Below are positions 34,641-45,300 of a stretch of DNA of 64,000 nucleotides, piece by piece; the first letter of the stretch is position 1, and every line of letters begins with the position of its first letter. A program made the position numbers and the translations under genes. The notes under the pieces are model-generated. The model was given only the letters and a program-made list of their open reading frames with translations, did no database searches and was not told where the DNA came from. The stretch is from Thioploca ingrica (lineage in GTDB: Bacteria > Pseudomonadota > Gammaproteobacteria > Beggiatoales > Beggiatoaceae), in assembly GCA_000828835.1 (NCBI GenBank), contig AP014633.1, positions 4,588,001-4,652,000 of the forward strand, written 5' to 3'.

Positions 34641-36815
34641 TTAATTCTGTATCTGATAGGGAAGACTGACAACGACCTTGGTTCCTTTCCCAACTTCAGA
34701 AGCCACTTTGATATGCCCACCATGTTGTTGGATAATATGGTAACTTACCGCCAGTCCCAAGCCAGTTCCTTGTCCAAAAGGTTTAGTCGTAAAAAAAGGT
34801 TCAAAAATTTTGGGTAACAATTCTTTGGGAATTCCTTTACCATTATCTTGGATAGTCAGGTAAATAAATTTATCGTCTGTACTGGTTTTTATACTAATTA
34901 ATCCTTGATATTCAATTGCCTGTCCCGCATTAGTTAATAAATTGAGCAACACATGGTTAATTTGGGAAGGTGAACAATGCACTTTAGGAAGAGTGGCATA
35001 ATGTTTGTGAATCGTTATTTTGTGTTTAAAAATATTATCCGTGATGACTAAAATATTGTCTAAACATTCATTTAAATCAACATCCGTTATGCTGGCTTGT
35101 TCAATATGACTAAACTTTTCTAAATGGGTAATAAATGTTGAAATTTTCCCAATTTCAGCGAGCGACTTTTTAAAAATCGTCTGGATTTCTTGTAAGGTAT
35201 GTTCTTCATAAAATTTTTCGTTAGATTCGGCTAGTTCTTGAAGTTGAGTCTGTAAATAGGCTTTATCGATTTCTGCTTCTTGTGATAATAAACCGTTAAT
35301 GAGTTGATCATAAGAAACCACGAATTCACGGGTCGTTGCAAACAGTTCTTGGGTCATTTCTACATTGTTTTTAATAGTCGTTAGGGGGGTATAAACTGCA
35401 TGAATAATCTCGCTTATTTTTTGACCTAGCAAAGCCATTTTTTCGGATTGAACTAAATGCGCTTGTGAAGCCGTGAGATAACTATGTGCTTTGGAAAGTT
35501 GATGTTTATAATCATCGGCTTGTTGTTGTAAAGATTCAAAAGATTGCTGTAATTTTTTCTCCATGTGTACAAATGATTTTAGGATTTTACCTAATTCATC
35601 CGTGCGTCCTAAAGGTAACTTTTGTTCCCATTCACTTCGTGATAATCGCAAAATAGCACCCTGTAAATGTTGTAGCGGTCGGGTGATCCAACGAGCTAGA
35701 AGGGTACCTAGAAATAAAGTCGTTATGGTGCCAATGGCAATGGATAAGAAAATGAGACGAGTATTTTGACTGATAAAATAGCTAAAATCGGCCGCTGGTA
35801 TAACCACGACAATTAACCAATTAATCCCATTATTAACAATTAAGGGCGTTACTTGTAAAAGATAGCGTTGCTGATCGTTTTCAACAACCGTTTGAGTGGT
35901 TGTATGAATTTCATTGAGATCACCAAATTGCGATAGTAAATGGTGTGCCGCTAATTGAATTAAGGAACTGGCGCTATTTTTAGCATAAAGTTGCCGGAAT
36001 TCTTGACGACCAGAACTGACTGGAAAAGATTCTTCTTGAGTCGAAGTGGTGACCAGTTTACCAGAGCGTTCCATCACAAAGCTAATACCAGATTGACTTA
36101 TTTTGAGTTGATTTAAAAATTGAGTTATTTTTAGTAAAGAAAGTTCTACCATCAGAACCCCTTTTAATGGCCCAGTCGTTTCATAAATCGGTTGTACGAT
36201 TCCTAAAGCCACATTATTTGAAGTCGCTCGTAGGTAAAAAGGACTCCAAATCGGTTGAGCAGCTTGTTCAGCCGATTTATACCAGGCTTGCTCTCGTGGA
36301 TTGTAATCTTTAACGACTGATAACAGATCCGAACGATGTCCCTGTTCATCAGCCATGTAATTATAGAGATTGTTTCCCAGTGATGATTTAACTTCACCAA
36401 TCGTGAAAGTATCATCAGGTTGTCGCTCTATGCCAATAAATTCACCGGTCGCCGTGGCAAAAGCGATATAACTAATCACATCAAAAAATTGACTTTGCTG
36501 CCAAAAATGTTGTTCTAACCTATCAATATTGTGTAAATCCAGTTGTTCAAATCGAATGGCTTCAGCATTAGCAACATTGAGGGTATAAAGCGTTTGAAGA
36601 TGAGTCTCAAGCGATTTTTTGATTCGATCACTGATTTCGTTTGCTAATTGATAAGCGACTTCACTAACTAACTGCTGTCCATTATGCCAAGAAAACCAGC
36701 CCATTAATCCACCCATGGTGATGACAATAACCATGAAAGGGATTAGCAAAAAAAAACGTAATGGTATTTTTCCAATCCATTTTTTAAGCCAGCCAATTAA
36801 ATATTTGGTACTCAT
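34641..36815 (-). CDS. Membrane sensor histidine kinase with cache domain and HAMP
   Basis: 724 residues. A transmembrane segment (about 18-40) and a second (about 350-370) enclose a periplasmic double-cache sensor domain (about 45-340). HAMP (about 372-425) leads to a coiled coil, HisKA and HATPase_c (N box [13 protein letters not shown]1 [10 protein letters not shown]2 GTGLGLAV). His472 lies in IIHAVYTPL: the residue after His is Ala, where most kinases have Glu or Asp, which may weaken phosphatase or kinase chemistry. The stretch upstream of the start, AAGGAGTCCTCCTT, is self-complementary over the ribosome-binding site. No response regulator is adjacent. Confidence 0.9.
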   Translation of the reverse strand: MSTKYLIGWLKKWIGKIPLRFFLLIPFMVIVITMGGLMGWFSWHNGQQLVSEVAYQLANEISDRIKKSLETHLQTLYTLNVANAEAIRFEQLDLHNIDRLEQHFWQQSQFFDVISYIAFATATGEFIGIERQPDDTFTIGEVKSSLGNNLYNYMADEQGHRSDLLSVVKDYNPREQAWYKSAEQAAQPIWSPFYLRATSNNVALGIVQPIYETTGPLKGVLMVELSLLKITQFLNQLKISQSGISFVMERSGKLVTTSTQEESFPVSSGRQEFRQLYAKNSASSLIQLAAHHLLSQFGDLNEIHTTTQTVVENDQQRYLLQVTPLIVNNGINWLIVVVIPAADFSYFISQNTRLIFLSIAIGTITTLFLGTLLARWITRPLQHLQGAILRLSRSEWEQKLPLGRTDELGKILKSFVHMEKKLQQSFESLQQQADDYKHQLSKAHSYLTASQAHLVQSEKMALLGQKISEIIHAVYTPLTTIKNNVEMTQELFATTREFVVSYDQLINGLLSQEAEIDKAYLQTQLQELAESNEKFYEEHTLQEIQTIFKKSLAEIGKISTFITHLEKFSHIEQASITDVDLNECLDNILVITDNIFKHKITIHKHYATLPKVHCSPSQINHVLLNLLTNAGQAIEYQGLISIKTSTDDKFIYLTIQDNGKGIPKELLPKIFEPFFTTKPFGQGTGLGLAVSYHIIQQHGGHIKVASEVGKGTKVVVSLPYQIQN

Positions 36816-37503
36816 AAAAAGGAGGACTCCTTGAAGTCACTGTTTATTATCCTTAAAAAAGGTATAGCTTGTTTTCTTGCGTAGCAAAATTTACACCTCA
36901 ATTCAAAATATTGTTATTTAACTTTATAAAATAAGCAGTTAACTGACATCTTTTTTCTTAACAATTCCTGACACTGATCGACTTTCTTTTTGACACCTCC
37001 CTGCCATTAAATTAAAAGCGAATACCTGAGTTTACCCCTGAAATCGAGATGTCAAAGATGAGTTAATAACAATTATGGCTATTATTACTTTAAAAATAGT
37101 GCTTATTATCAAATTTATTAGACATTGGTCAAATATTAATAATTAACCTGGGTGGGTAAGAACGCTTCAACTTTTATAACCTGAACAGTAATGCTATAAA
37201 TTAAACAGCGATAATGAGCCCATTTTTTAGGGTGGGAAATAATGAAATTAGGATGGTAACCATTTAGTTAAGTTGATCAAATAAACCCAATCAACTTGAT
37301 TAATTCATGGTAAACTTAGTTTTATTATTTTAGTGATATATCATTTTATCTTGACAAGATAAAAAATTAAATTTTTTATTGTTATTTAAATTTTAAAGTC
37401 AACCCATTATAAAAAAATGCTCATCACGTTATGGTTGTTATTTACCTCTCCATTTACTTAAAATTGACTGAGTTAATTAGGGGAGTGGAATTGAAGAATT
37501 AAT
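36816..37503. other. AT-rich intergenic region without genes
   Basis: About 690 bp between the upstream end of the sensor kinase gene and the fxsA 3' end. Strongly AT-rich. At about 36997-37015 (cctccctgccattaaattaa) there is a half-match to the inverted repeat of the MITE-like element, perhaps a decayed end. Nothing else is recognised. Confidence 0.4.
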
Positions 37504-37944
37504 TTATTTATCTTGTTCTCGCCGATATTCTCCTTCAATTGTCATGGGTTCTCTTGGAGATTTAGCTTGGGATGATGATGAAGTGGGTTGAATATATTGA
37601 TACCATGATGAAAATAAATAGCGGCGTATGCCCGGGATAAGACAAGCTAATCCTAAGGCATCAGTGAAAAAACCGGGAATAATTAATAATACACCGCCTA
37701 ATGAGCGCAAGATACCTTCTAATAAAACTTCGGTTGGGATTGCCTTTTTTTCTAAAGTCATTTGCAGGGTTTTCCAAGTCATAACGCCTTGAATACGCAG
37801 GATATAAGCGCCTACCATAGCCGATAATATGACTAAGAAAAATGTGAGTAATATCCCAATAAAATTGATTACCAGAATAAATAAATAAATTTCAATCAAT
37901 GGGATAATTAAAAATAGCCAGAATAATTGTTGTGATAACTTCAT
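37504..37944 (-). CDS. fxsA: FxsA family membrane protein
   Basis: About 146 residues: four hydrophobic segments in the first 110 residues, with the FxsA pattern FLIIPLIEIYLFI, AYILRIQG, LLEGILRSLGGVLLIIPGFFTDALGLACLIP. The tail is charged and Ser-rich. FxsA is a small inner membrane protein; overexpression relieves phage T7 exclusion by F in E. coli, but its normal role is unknown. ATG 37944 is preferred to an upstream TTG. Confidence 0.92.
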   Translation of the reverse strand: MKLSQQLFWLFLIIPLIEIYLFILVINFIGILLTFFLVILSAMVGAYILRIQGVMTWKTLQMTLEKKAIPTEVLLEGILRSLGGVLLIIPGFFTDALGLACLIPGIRRYLFSSWYQYIQPTSSSSQAKSPREPMTIEGEYRREQDK

Positions 37945-38081
37945 TATAGTCAAGGTGACCAGGTGAATAAACTAAAAAATGCCAGCGAAAAGAGGGTCAA
38001 TAACCCGAATCAAATTAACAAACTCTGTGCGATAAAACAAATTTTTTTGCGTGGTTAAAATTCAAACTTAAGAGTGTATTT

Positions 38082-38423
38082 ATGGAAACCAATAGTGAAT
38101 ATCAATTACTTTTAACGACTTGTCCAAATATGGAAATCGCCCAACAATTAGCTAAAAATTTAGTAACCAATCATTTAGCCGCTTGTATTAATATTGTGCC
38201 CAACCTCTATTCAGTTTATGAATGGGAAAATAAAATTGTCACCGATAACGAAGTCTTATTACTCATTAAAACTCGTCAAGATTGTTATACCACCATACAA
38301 CAAACTTTATTACAACAACATCCTTATCAAGTACCTGAATTAATAGCTTTTTCTATAGAAAATGGCTCCCCCCATTATTTGTCATGGCTTAATCAGGTCG
38401 TTAGTCAAGCTCATTTAAAGTAA
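38082..38423 (+). CDS. cutA: Divalent cation tolerance protein CutA
   Basis: A 113-residue CutA1: TTCPNMEIAQQLAKNLVTNHLAACINIVPNLYSVYEWENKI, LLIKTRQDCY, HPYQVPELIAF. It forms a PII-like trimer implicated in copper tolerance and signalling. It lies 78 bp before dsbD, a common pairing in gammaproteobacteria. Confidence 0.95.
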   Translation: METNSEYQLLLTTCPNMEIAQQLAKNLVTNHLAACINIVPNLYSVYEWENKIVTDNEVLLLIKTRQDCYTTIQQTLLQQHPYQVPELIAFSIENGSPHYLSWLNQVVSQAHLK

Positions 38424-38501
38424 CTATTACCCTAGCTTTGATAAAAATAACCTTTTGGTGGCTGTAGCCCTTTGACTTAACCTTTAGGATATGTCATTTC
38501 G

Positions 38502-41006
38502 ATGAGACCATTATTGCTTTTGACTCTATTTAGCTGGTTGCTGACCGGAAATCTCTACGCCGAAGTGGCTACCAATCAATCAGAGAAGTTGGTTGGAGAT
38601 ACCCAGCAACTTGACCCACTGTCTTCCCCAAAAAAACCCTCATTTGCTCTTGAACCTCAAACCAGTGACTTACCAGTTGGAGAATCTTCGCCGTTACCTT
38701 CGCAATCAGCAGAACAACCTTTTAATTTACCTTCTGCTACCTCGGAAGACTCGTTAAGTGAGAATAATAAAGTTCTTCCGCCCGATGAAGCTTTTATTTT
38801 TTCCACTTCCTTAGAAGAAGCGACTGTTTTAGTCGCACATTGGCAAATTGCAGCCGATCATTATCTTTATCGAGATAAATTTAAATTTGCTTTGATAGAC
38901 GGTGGGGTTTTAGGTGAACCACAATTTCCGCCGGGAACAACGAAAGAAGATATTAAATATGGTCTGATTGAAATTTATGAACACACGGTGGCTATCAAAT
39001 TGCCTTTGAAAGAAACTCAAGGTTTAGACCACCTGACGCTAAAAGTAACCTACCAAGGTTGTGCTGAAGACAAATTATGTTACCCGCCCATCGAAAAAAC
39101 GACAATTATTGACTTACCCAACCTAACCACTACTTCCATCGGGGCAGATTCTAAAATCGATGTTAGTCAACCTAATCAAAGTGAAGCTAAAGAGTCAGAA
39201 TCGAGTTTAAAAAGTTACTTTAAAAAGTTAAGTGTTCTGTTAGGATTAACTCCGCCGGATAAACGCTTTCTTGATCCAGAACAAGCCTTTATTTTTTCTG
39301 CCGTATTTTCCAATCCTGACTATCTTACCCTGCGTTGGCAAATTGCGGAAGGTTATTATCTGTATCGAAATAAGTTACACTTTTTCTTGCAAAGTCCTGG
39401 TCAATTAGGTACTCCACTATTACCAACGGGTATCTTTCATCAAGATAAAGTATCAGGTAAGATCGAGGTTTATCAACAACCCGTGCTTGAAATCCAGCTA
39501 CCCATTAAAACTAACGGTTCATCAACAGTGACCTTACAAGTCGAATATCAGGGTTGTGCTATAGCCGGTTTATGTTATGCTCCGATAAAGAAAACCATTG
39601 ATTTAACAAAAAATCGTTATCCTCAAATAAAACTCGCCAAAGCAACTTCTTTTAAGTTAAAAACGGTTGTTTCCAACCCACCGCTGGCTGAGCAAGACCG
39701 AATTGCCAATCTACTCGCTCAGGCAAATAAGTTCTACACCATCATGATGTTTTTTGGTTTAGGTTTATTACTGTCATTTACCCCCTGCGTTTTTCCAATG
39801 ATTCCCATCCTGTCGAGCATTATCGTTGGACAAGGCGAGCGAGTCACGACTTATAAAGCTTTTCTCATGTCAATCAGTTACGTCTTGGCTATGGCCATAA
39901 CCTATGCCACTATTGGGGTATTAACGGGGTTACTGGGAGAAAATTTACAAGCGACTTTCCAACAAAGTTGGGTACTTATTGCTTTTGCTTTGGTATTTGT
40001 TGCTTTGGCTTTATCCATGTTTGGTTGTTATGAATTGCAAATGCCAGTGACTTTACAAACTCATTTCACTACTTTAAGTAATCGCCAAGCCGGCGGTACT
40101 TTAATTGGTGTAGCCATTATGGGCGTTTTATCCGCACTCATTGTTGGTCCCTGTATCGCCGCGCCTTTAATGGGAGCTCTAATTTATATTGGTCAAACCG
40201 GTGATGCCTTACTGGGTGGATTGGCCTTATTTTCTATGAGTCTTGGGATGGGTATTCCATTGATTATTGTCGGTGTTTCTGCTGGGCATTGGTTACCGAA
40301 AGCCGGTGAGTGGATGGAAATTATCCGCTCAATTTTTGGGGTGATGCTACTCGCTATCGCTATTTGGATGCTGGATCGAGTCGTTCCGCCCGCAATCACC
40401 ATGTTATTAACCGCCAGCTTATTCATTATCGCGGGGGTTTACATGGGCGCCTTGGATAATATTAAAATTGGCGTTTCTGGTTGGCTACGGTTGTGGAAAG
40501 GATTGGGAATTATTCTGTTGGTCTACGGTATATTACTTCTCATTGGTTTAGCCAGCGGCAATAATCACCTGTTACAACCACTCCAACATCTCCGTCTTAA
40601 TCAAACGCTAGCGAGTAACTCGAATGAGATTACTCAATCGTCATTATTCAAATCAATTAAAGGCTTAGCTGGATTAACCACAGAGTTAACCGCTGCTACC
40701 CAACAAGGTAAACCCGTTATGCTTGATTTTTACGCCGATTGGTGCGTCTCTTGTAAAGAAATGGAACACTTTACCTTTGCCGATCCCCAAGTTCAACAGT
40801 TGCTTTCTCACTTCGTGTTACTGCGAACCGATGTCACCTCGAATGATGAACAGGATAAAATATTATATAAATATTTTGGTATTTACGGTCCACCGGCGAT
40901 TTTATTTTTTGATTCCCATAGACAAGAACAACGTGCCTATCGAGTCATCGGCTTTATGCCAGCAGAGCAATTTCGTCAACACTTAAAACAGATACAACCG
41001 TTATGA
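38502..41006 (+). CDS. dsbD: Thiol:disulfide interchange protein DsbD with duplicated N-terminal domain
   Basis: 834 residues, about 250 longer than the usual DsbD. After a signal peptide (about 1-20) and an acidic, Ser/Pro-rich stretch, two nDsbD domains occur in tandem (about 95-210 and 255-370), each with a cysteine pair: YQGCAEDKLCYPP and YQGCAIAGLCYAP. The eight-segment transmembrane domain (about 405-700) has its cysteines in FTPCVFPM and GPCIAAPLMG. The C-terminal thioredoxin-like domain has DWCVSCKEME. It transfers electrons from cytoplasmic thioredoxin to the periplasm, including cytochrome c maturation. The next gene overlaps its stop. Confidence 0.93.
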   Translation: MRPLLLLTLFSWLLTGNLYAEVATNQSEKLVGDTQQLDPLSSPKKPSFALEPQTSDLPVGESSPLPSQSAEQPFNLPSATSEDSLSENNKVLPPDEAFIFSTSLEEATVLVAHWQIAADHYLYRDKFKFALIDGGVLGEPQFPPGTTKEDIKYGLIEIYEHTVAIKLPLKETQGLDHLTLKVTYQGCAEDKLCYPPIEKTTIIDLPNLTTTSIGADSKIDVSQPNQSEAKESESSLKSYFKKLSVLLGLTPPDKRFLDPEQAFIFSAVFSNPDYLTLRWQIAEGYYLYRNKLHFFLQSPGQLGTPLLPTGIFHQDKVSGKIEVYQQPVLEIQLPIKTNGSSTVTLQVEYQGCAIAGLCYAPIKKTIDLTKNRYPQIKLAKATSFKLKTVVSNPPLAEQDRIANLLAQANKFYTIMMFFGLGLLLSFTPCVFPMIPILSSIIVGQGERVTTYKAFLMSISYVLAMAITYATIGVLTGLLGENLQATFQQSWVLIAFALVFVALALSMFGCYELQMPVTLQTHFTTLSNRQAGGTLIGVAIMGVLSALIVGPCIAAPLMGALIYIGQTGDALLGGLALFSMSLGMGIPLIIVGVSAGHWLPKAGEWMEIIRSIFGVMLLAIAIWMLDRVVPPAITMLLTASLFIIAGVYMGALDNIKIGVSGWLRLWKGLGIILLVYGILLLIGLASGNNHLLQPLQHLRLNQTLASNSNEITQSSLFKSIKGLAGLTTELTAATQQGKPVMLDFYADWCVSCKEMEHFTFADPQVQQLLSHFVLLRTDVTSNDEQDKILYKYFGIYGPPAILFFDSHRQEQRAYRVIGFMPAEQFRQHLKQIQPL

Positions 41007-41527
41007 AAAAACCAGCTTATTTCATCGCGTTTACGCTTTTATTTTTGCTTGGCTTAGTGAGTATCAGTGGTTATTGGGGATATAAGCTATTACTTGCACA
41101 AGAAGAACTGGTACGCCGCCCAGATTTTACGCTTCCCGATTTAAAGGGTAAAAATCGGCATAATTCGGAATGGAATGGCAAAGTGGTGGTGGTTAACTTT
41201 TGGGCAACCTGGTGCCCACCCTGTATCCAAGAAATTCCTCAATTTGTTAACATCCAGAAAAAATATGCTGATCGGGGATTGCAATTTGTAGGCATTGCTT
41301 TAGATACACCAGAACATGTCAAAGATTTTGTTCAGCGGATGAAAATTAATTACCCCATTTTAGTAGCTGAAGAAGACGAAGTGATTGAAGTAGCAAATCA
41401 ATTTGGCGATCATGCCGGGGTGTTGCCTTTTACGGCGATAGTTGATCGTCAGGGCAATATGGTTTTACAAACTCCCGGGGAAATGGATCAAGCAACCATA
41501 GAAAAAATTATTAAACCGTTGTTATAG
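41003..41527 (+). CDS. TlpA-like membrane-anchored thioredoxin
   Basis: A 174-residue protein with an N-terminal membrane anchor (about 5-27) and an AhpC/TSA-thioredoxin type fold; active site WCPPC (70-74). It is probably reduced by DsbD, whose gene overlaps it by 4 bp, and may serve cytochrome c maturation or periplasmic disulfide reduction. Confidence 0.9.
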   Translation: MKKPAYFIAFTLLFLLGLVSISGYWGYKLLLAQEELVRRPDFTLPDLKGKNRHNSEWNGKVVVVNFWATWCPPCIQEIPQFVNIQKKYADRGLQFVGIALDTPEHVKDFVQRMKINYPILVAEEDEVIEVANQFGDHAGVLPFTAIVDRQGNMVLQTPGEMDQATIEKIIKPLL

Positions 41528-41546
41528 GAAAAGGAGTAAACGCATC

Positions 41547-42059
41547 ATGAGTCAAGTGATGACATTCGATGAAGAAGGCGTTGAAGAGGATGAGGGTATG
41601 GGGTCGTTAAATCATAGTCTGGTACAAGGCAACCTCACCGTTCTTTTATCTTATGATGAGCGGTTTACAATTTTACCAGAATTAAGTTTGGAAACCAGTC
41701 ATCTCGACCTGAGTCAGTTTAGCCTAAGAACTAAAGAGGAGCTAAAACCAGACATCAGCGTGTATTTAGACCCACCAGAGAGCGTCTCCGTTGACATGTT
41801 GCGTGTTCAGAAAATGCCCGATTTATCAATAGAAATTCTCTCACCGAGTCAAGGAATAAGTGGTCTTATCGCCAAGATAAAAGCCTATTTTGCACTCGGG
41901 GTAAGATCCTGTTGGTTAGTCATCCCGGCTACTAAAATAATCCAAGTTTACTCGCAACCCACTGAGGGAGAGACATTTGATACCAAAGACCCTGAAGTAA
42001 TTGATAAAGTGATGGATATTAAGATTCCGGTGAATAGAGTCTTTAAAAGAGTCCGCTAA
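41547..42059 (+). CDS. Uma2 family (DUF820) PD-(D/E)XK nuclease-like protein
   Basis: A 170-residue Uma2-type protein. The core is visible as KPDISVYL followed by MPDLSIEILSPSQ and the AKIKAYFALGVRSCWLVIP helix-strand. An acidic N-terminal stretch precedes it. The family is common and multi-copy in cyanobacteria and large sulfur bacteria; the role is unknown. It has a strong AAGGAG site 10 bases before the ATG, and may be co-transcribed with dsbD/tlpA. Confidence 0.85.
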   Translation: MSQVMTFDEEGVEEDEGMGSLNHSLVQGNLTVLLSYDERFTILPELSLETSHLDLSQFSLRTKEELKPDISVYLDPPESVSVDMLRVQKMPDLSIEILSPSQGISGLIAKIKAYFALGVRSCWLVIPATKIIQVYSQPTEGETFDTKDPEVIDKVMDIKIPVNRVFKRVR

Positions 42060-42394
42060 AACTATCGAAGCGAGTAGCCTGGACTATTATACTACGCGAA
42101 ATCCAGGAGAAATTTTAGAATTGTACTTAGCTAGGTCAAATGCACATGCCCCAAAATCTGCTGGTGATGGTGTTTAGGTGACCCCTCAATACACACCTCT
42201 TCAACTATCTTGCTTAATAAAATTTTTTATAGTATAATAAAAAGTTTATTAAATTTAAGAATGAGCATACCTGTTTAGAAACGACTGTTTATTTAGCTTT
42301 ACCTATATTAAGTACCCAACAATTAGGCCGGTTAGTCAATTAACAATAAACGCTGAATTTCTCATTTGACCCTCCATAAATGGAGAAATCCAAA
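42060..42394 (+). promoter_or_regulatory. Leader of the first adhesin gene, homologous to that of the second
   Basis: About 330 bp. From about 42120 on it aligns with the region upstream of the second adhesin (48960-49345). Best conserved are aagaatgagcatacctgttt with agaaacgac following (about 42258-42286) and aataaacgctgaatttctcatttgac close to the start codon. The conservation over 200 bp of non-coding DNA suggests a shared promoter or untranslated regulatory leader. No known riboswitch class was recognised. Confidence 0.6.
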
Positions 42395-45300
42395 ATGAAC
42401 TCAAAAAAAACCGATTCTTTTCCGGAGAGTAAAACCAATACACTCAATAAGTGGTGTATAAGTTTATTATCTCTAGGTCTCATATCTGGCTCAGTATTGG
42501 CTGGTTCCACTAACACCACACTACCCAATGGTGCTGTTTGTACCGCAACGATTGCTTCACCACTGACGGGAGCTGAATTTTCACTACCGACGGGCAATCC
42601 AACTATGGATATTCCGGTAGCTGGTTCCGCCAGTATAACTGAAAGTACCCATTTAACCGCCAGTTTCATCTACGTGATGGATATATCTAGTAGTACTGCC
42701 TCTGGTAGTGGTACCGGTTGTGCACCGATTTTGAAATGTGAACAACAATTTCTAAAAGCACTTAATCAAGAGATCATCACCCAAGGTGTCAGCAATGAAG
42801 TTGGCCTGGTAGTCTATTCTGCAACTGCAGCGGCGGCTGATATGAAACCGACGGGCAATGTGCAGTTGATAACTGCACCAAATGCTGGTGATGGAACGTA
42901 TTCTTCTTATGTGAATACCGTGGTTGATTCCGCAACAAGTTCTGCTAGCGCTCACAGCAAAATTACTCAATTTACTACCTATAATAATTTAGGACGTAAT
43001 AATAGTACCGACTGTAGAAAGGGTCTCGAAAGTGCCTTGACTGTGGCAAATGCTACCACCCATAGCCCTAAGATTGTGGTGTTCACTTCGGATGGCATTT
43101 GCAATGAAGGTACGCAGGCCCAGTTTAATGCTGCCGTTACAGCCCTAAAAAATGCCGGTGTGATTGTTCATTCGATTGCGGTTGGAGCCGAGAGTTCATG
43201 CACAACCAATCAGGGATCGGGAAGCCTAGCCCAAATGGCGGTAAATGGTGGATCATGTTTTCAAATCCCTGATCCGGGTCAGTTGCCCGATATCATTCCA
43301 AACTTTATTAGGCCCGTACTCGATTCACTTGAGCTTCAAGTCGATGGTGGTACGCCCATCCCGATTCCTAACAGCGGAATTAATTTGCCTTTACCAAAGT
43401 CTGCGCCGGTAACAGTTAATTATACTACGTTGGCACAAAGCCTAGCCGCTGGCTCTCATAACATCTGCGTGACCGCGAATTGTTCCGAACCACAAGGCTC
43501 CGGCAGTGCGAAACAATGCGAAACTATTAATATTAAAGCAGCAAATGTTAATCATAATCCCGTAGCGAATCCCGATAGCTATACGGTGAATGAAGATGAG
43601 GCTCTCTCGGGCAATGTCTTAGGCAATGACACCGATCCAGATAACAATCCTTTGACCGTGACTGCTCATACTTCTCCCGGTCATGGTACGCTGGTGATAA
43701 ACCCCGATGGTTCCTTCACCTACACGCCTAACCCCAACTATTGTGGTCAAGATGGCTTTAGTTATACGGTCTCTGATGGTCAGAATCCGGCGGGTACGAG
43801 TACTGCTGCGGTAACGATTAATGTGACTTGCGTTAATGATTCCCCCGGCGCGGTGAACGATAGCTATACCACGAATGAAGATATGACACTCACGGTTCCG
43901 GTAAATGGCATCCTGGGCAATGACACCGATATGGATGCAGGTGATGTCTTAACCGTGGTGGTTCCTACTGCTTCTCAGCCCAGTCATGGTACGCTCACCC
44001 AGAACCCAGATGGTTCACTTACCTATACACCTAACGCTAACTTTTGTGGTGAAGATAGCTATACTTATCAAGCAAAAGATCCAGCAGATGCGCAAAGTAA
44101 TCTCGCCACCGTGACAATTACAGTCACTTGCGTTAATGATCCTCCCGTAGCGAACCCGGATAGTTATACCACGAATGAAGATGAAACCCTCACGGTGCAG
44201 GCAACTGGCGTCTTGGGCAATGATACCGATTCGGATATGGGTGATGTTTTAACGGTGGTTATTCCTACCACTCAGCCCAGTCATGGTACGCTCACCCAGA
44301 ACGCGGATGGTTCACTTACCTATATACCTAACGCTAACTTCTGCGGTGAAGATAGTTTTACCTATAAGGCCATGGATACCACCAGCGCACAAAGTGATCC
44401 CGCTGTGGTAACGATTACGGTAACTTGCCTCAATGATCCCCCAGTAGCGAACCCGGATAGTTATACCACGAATGAAGATCAGCCCCTCACGGTTCCGGCA
44501 ACGGGCGTCTTAGCTAATGACAACGATGGTGGCGATGGTGGACCATTGACAATTCCTTCGTATACCCAGCCGAGTCATGGTACAGTTACGCTAAACCAAG
44601 ATGGTTCCTTCACCTATACACCTGTAGCCAATTTCTCCGGTACCGATAGCTACACTTATACGATCTCGGATGGTCAAGCAACCAGTACCGCCACGGTAAC
44701 GATTACGGTCACTGGCGTTAATGATCCTCCCGTAGCAGTGGAGGATAGCTATACCACTAATGAAGATCAGCCACTCACGATGGCTGCACCTGGCGTCTTG
44801 GCTAATGACAATGATGGCGGCGATGGTGGGCCATTGACGGTAGTTTCTATTACCCAACCTAGTCATGGTACGCTTGCTCATAACCAGAATGGTGCCTTCA
44901 CCTACACACCGGAAGCCAACTTCTCCGGTACCGATAGCTTTACTTATACGACCTCGGATGATGGTGGTACAAGTACGAGTACGGCCACGGTAACGATTAC
45001 GATCACTGAAGTTAATGATCCCCCGGTAGCGGCGAATGATAGCTATACCACGGGTGAAGATCAGCCTCTTACGGTTCCGGCAAACGGTGTTTTAGCCAAT
45101 GACAACGATGGTGGTGATGGCGGAGCTTTGACTGTGGTTTCCAATACGCAGCCCAGTCATGGTACAGTGACTCAGAACCCGGATGGTTCTTTCACTTACA
45201 CCCCTGCAGCCAACTTCTCCGGTACCGATAGCTTTACTTATACGATGTCGGATGATGGTGGTACCAGTACAAGTACGGCCACAGTAACAATTACTGTCAC

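Noticed and set aside
42120..42394. Cyclic di-GMP or other known riboswitch in the adhesin leaders
   Set aside because: The conserved blocks do not contain the core motifs of any riboswitch class I can recognise.
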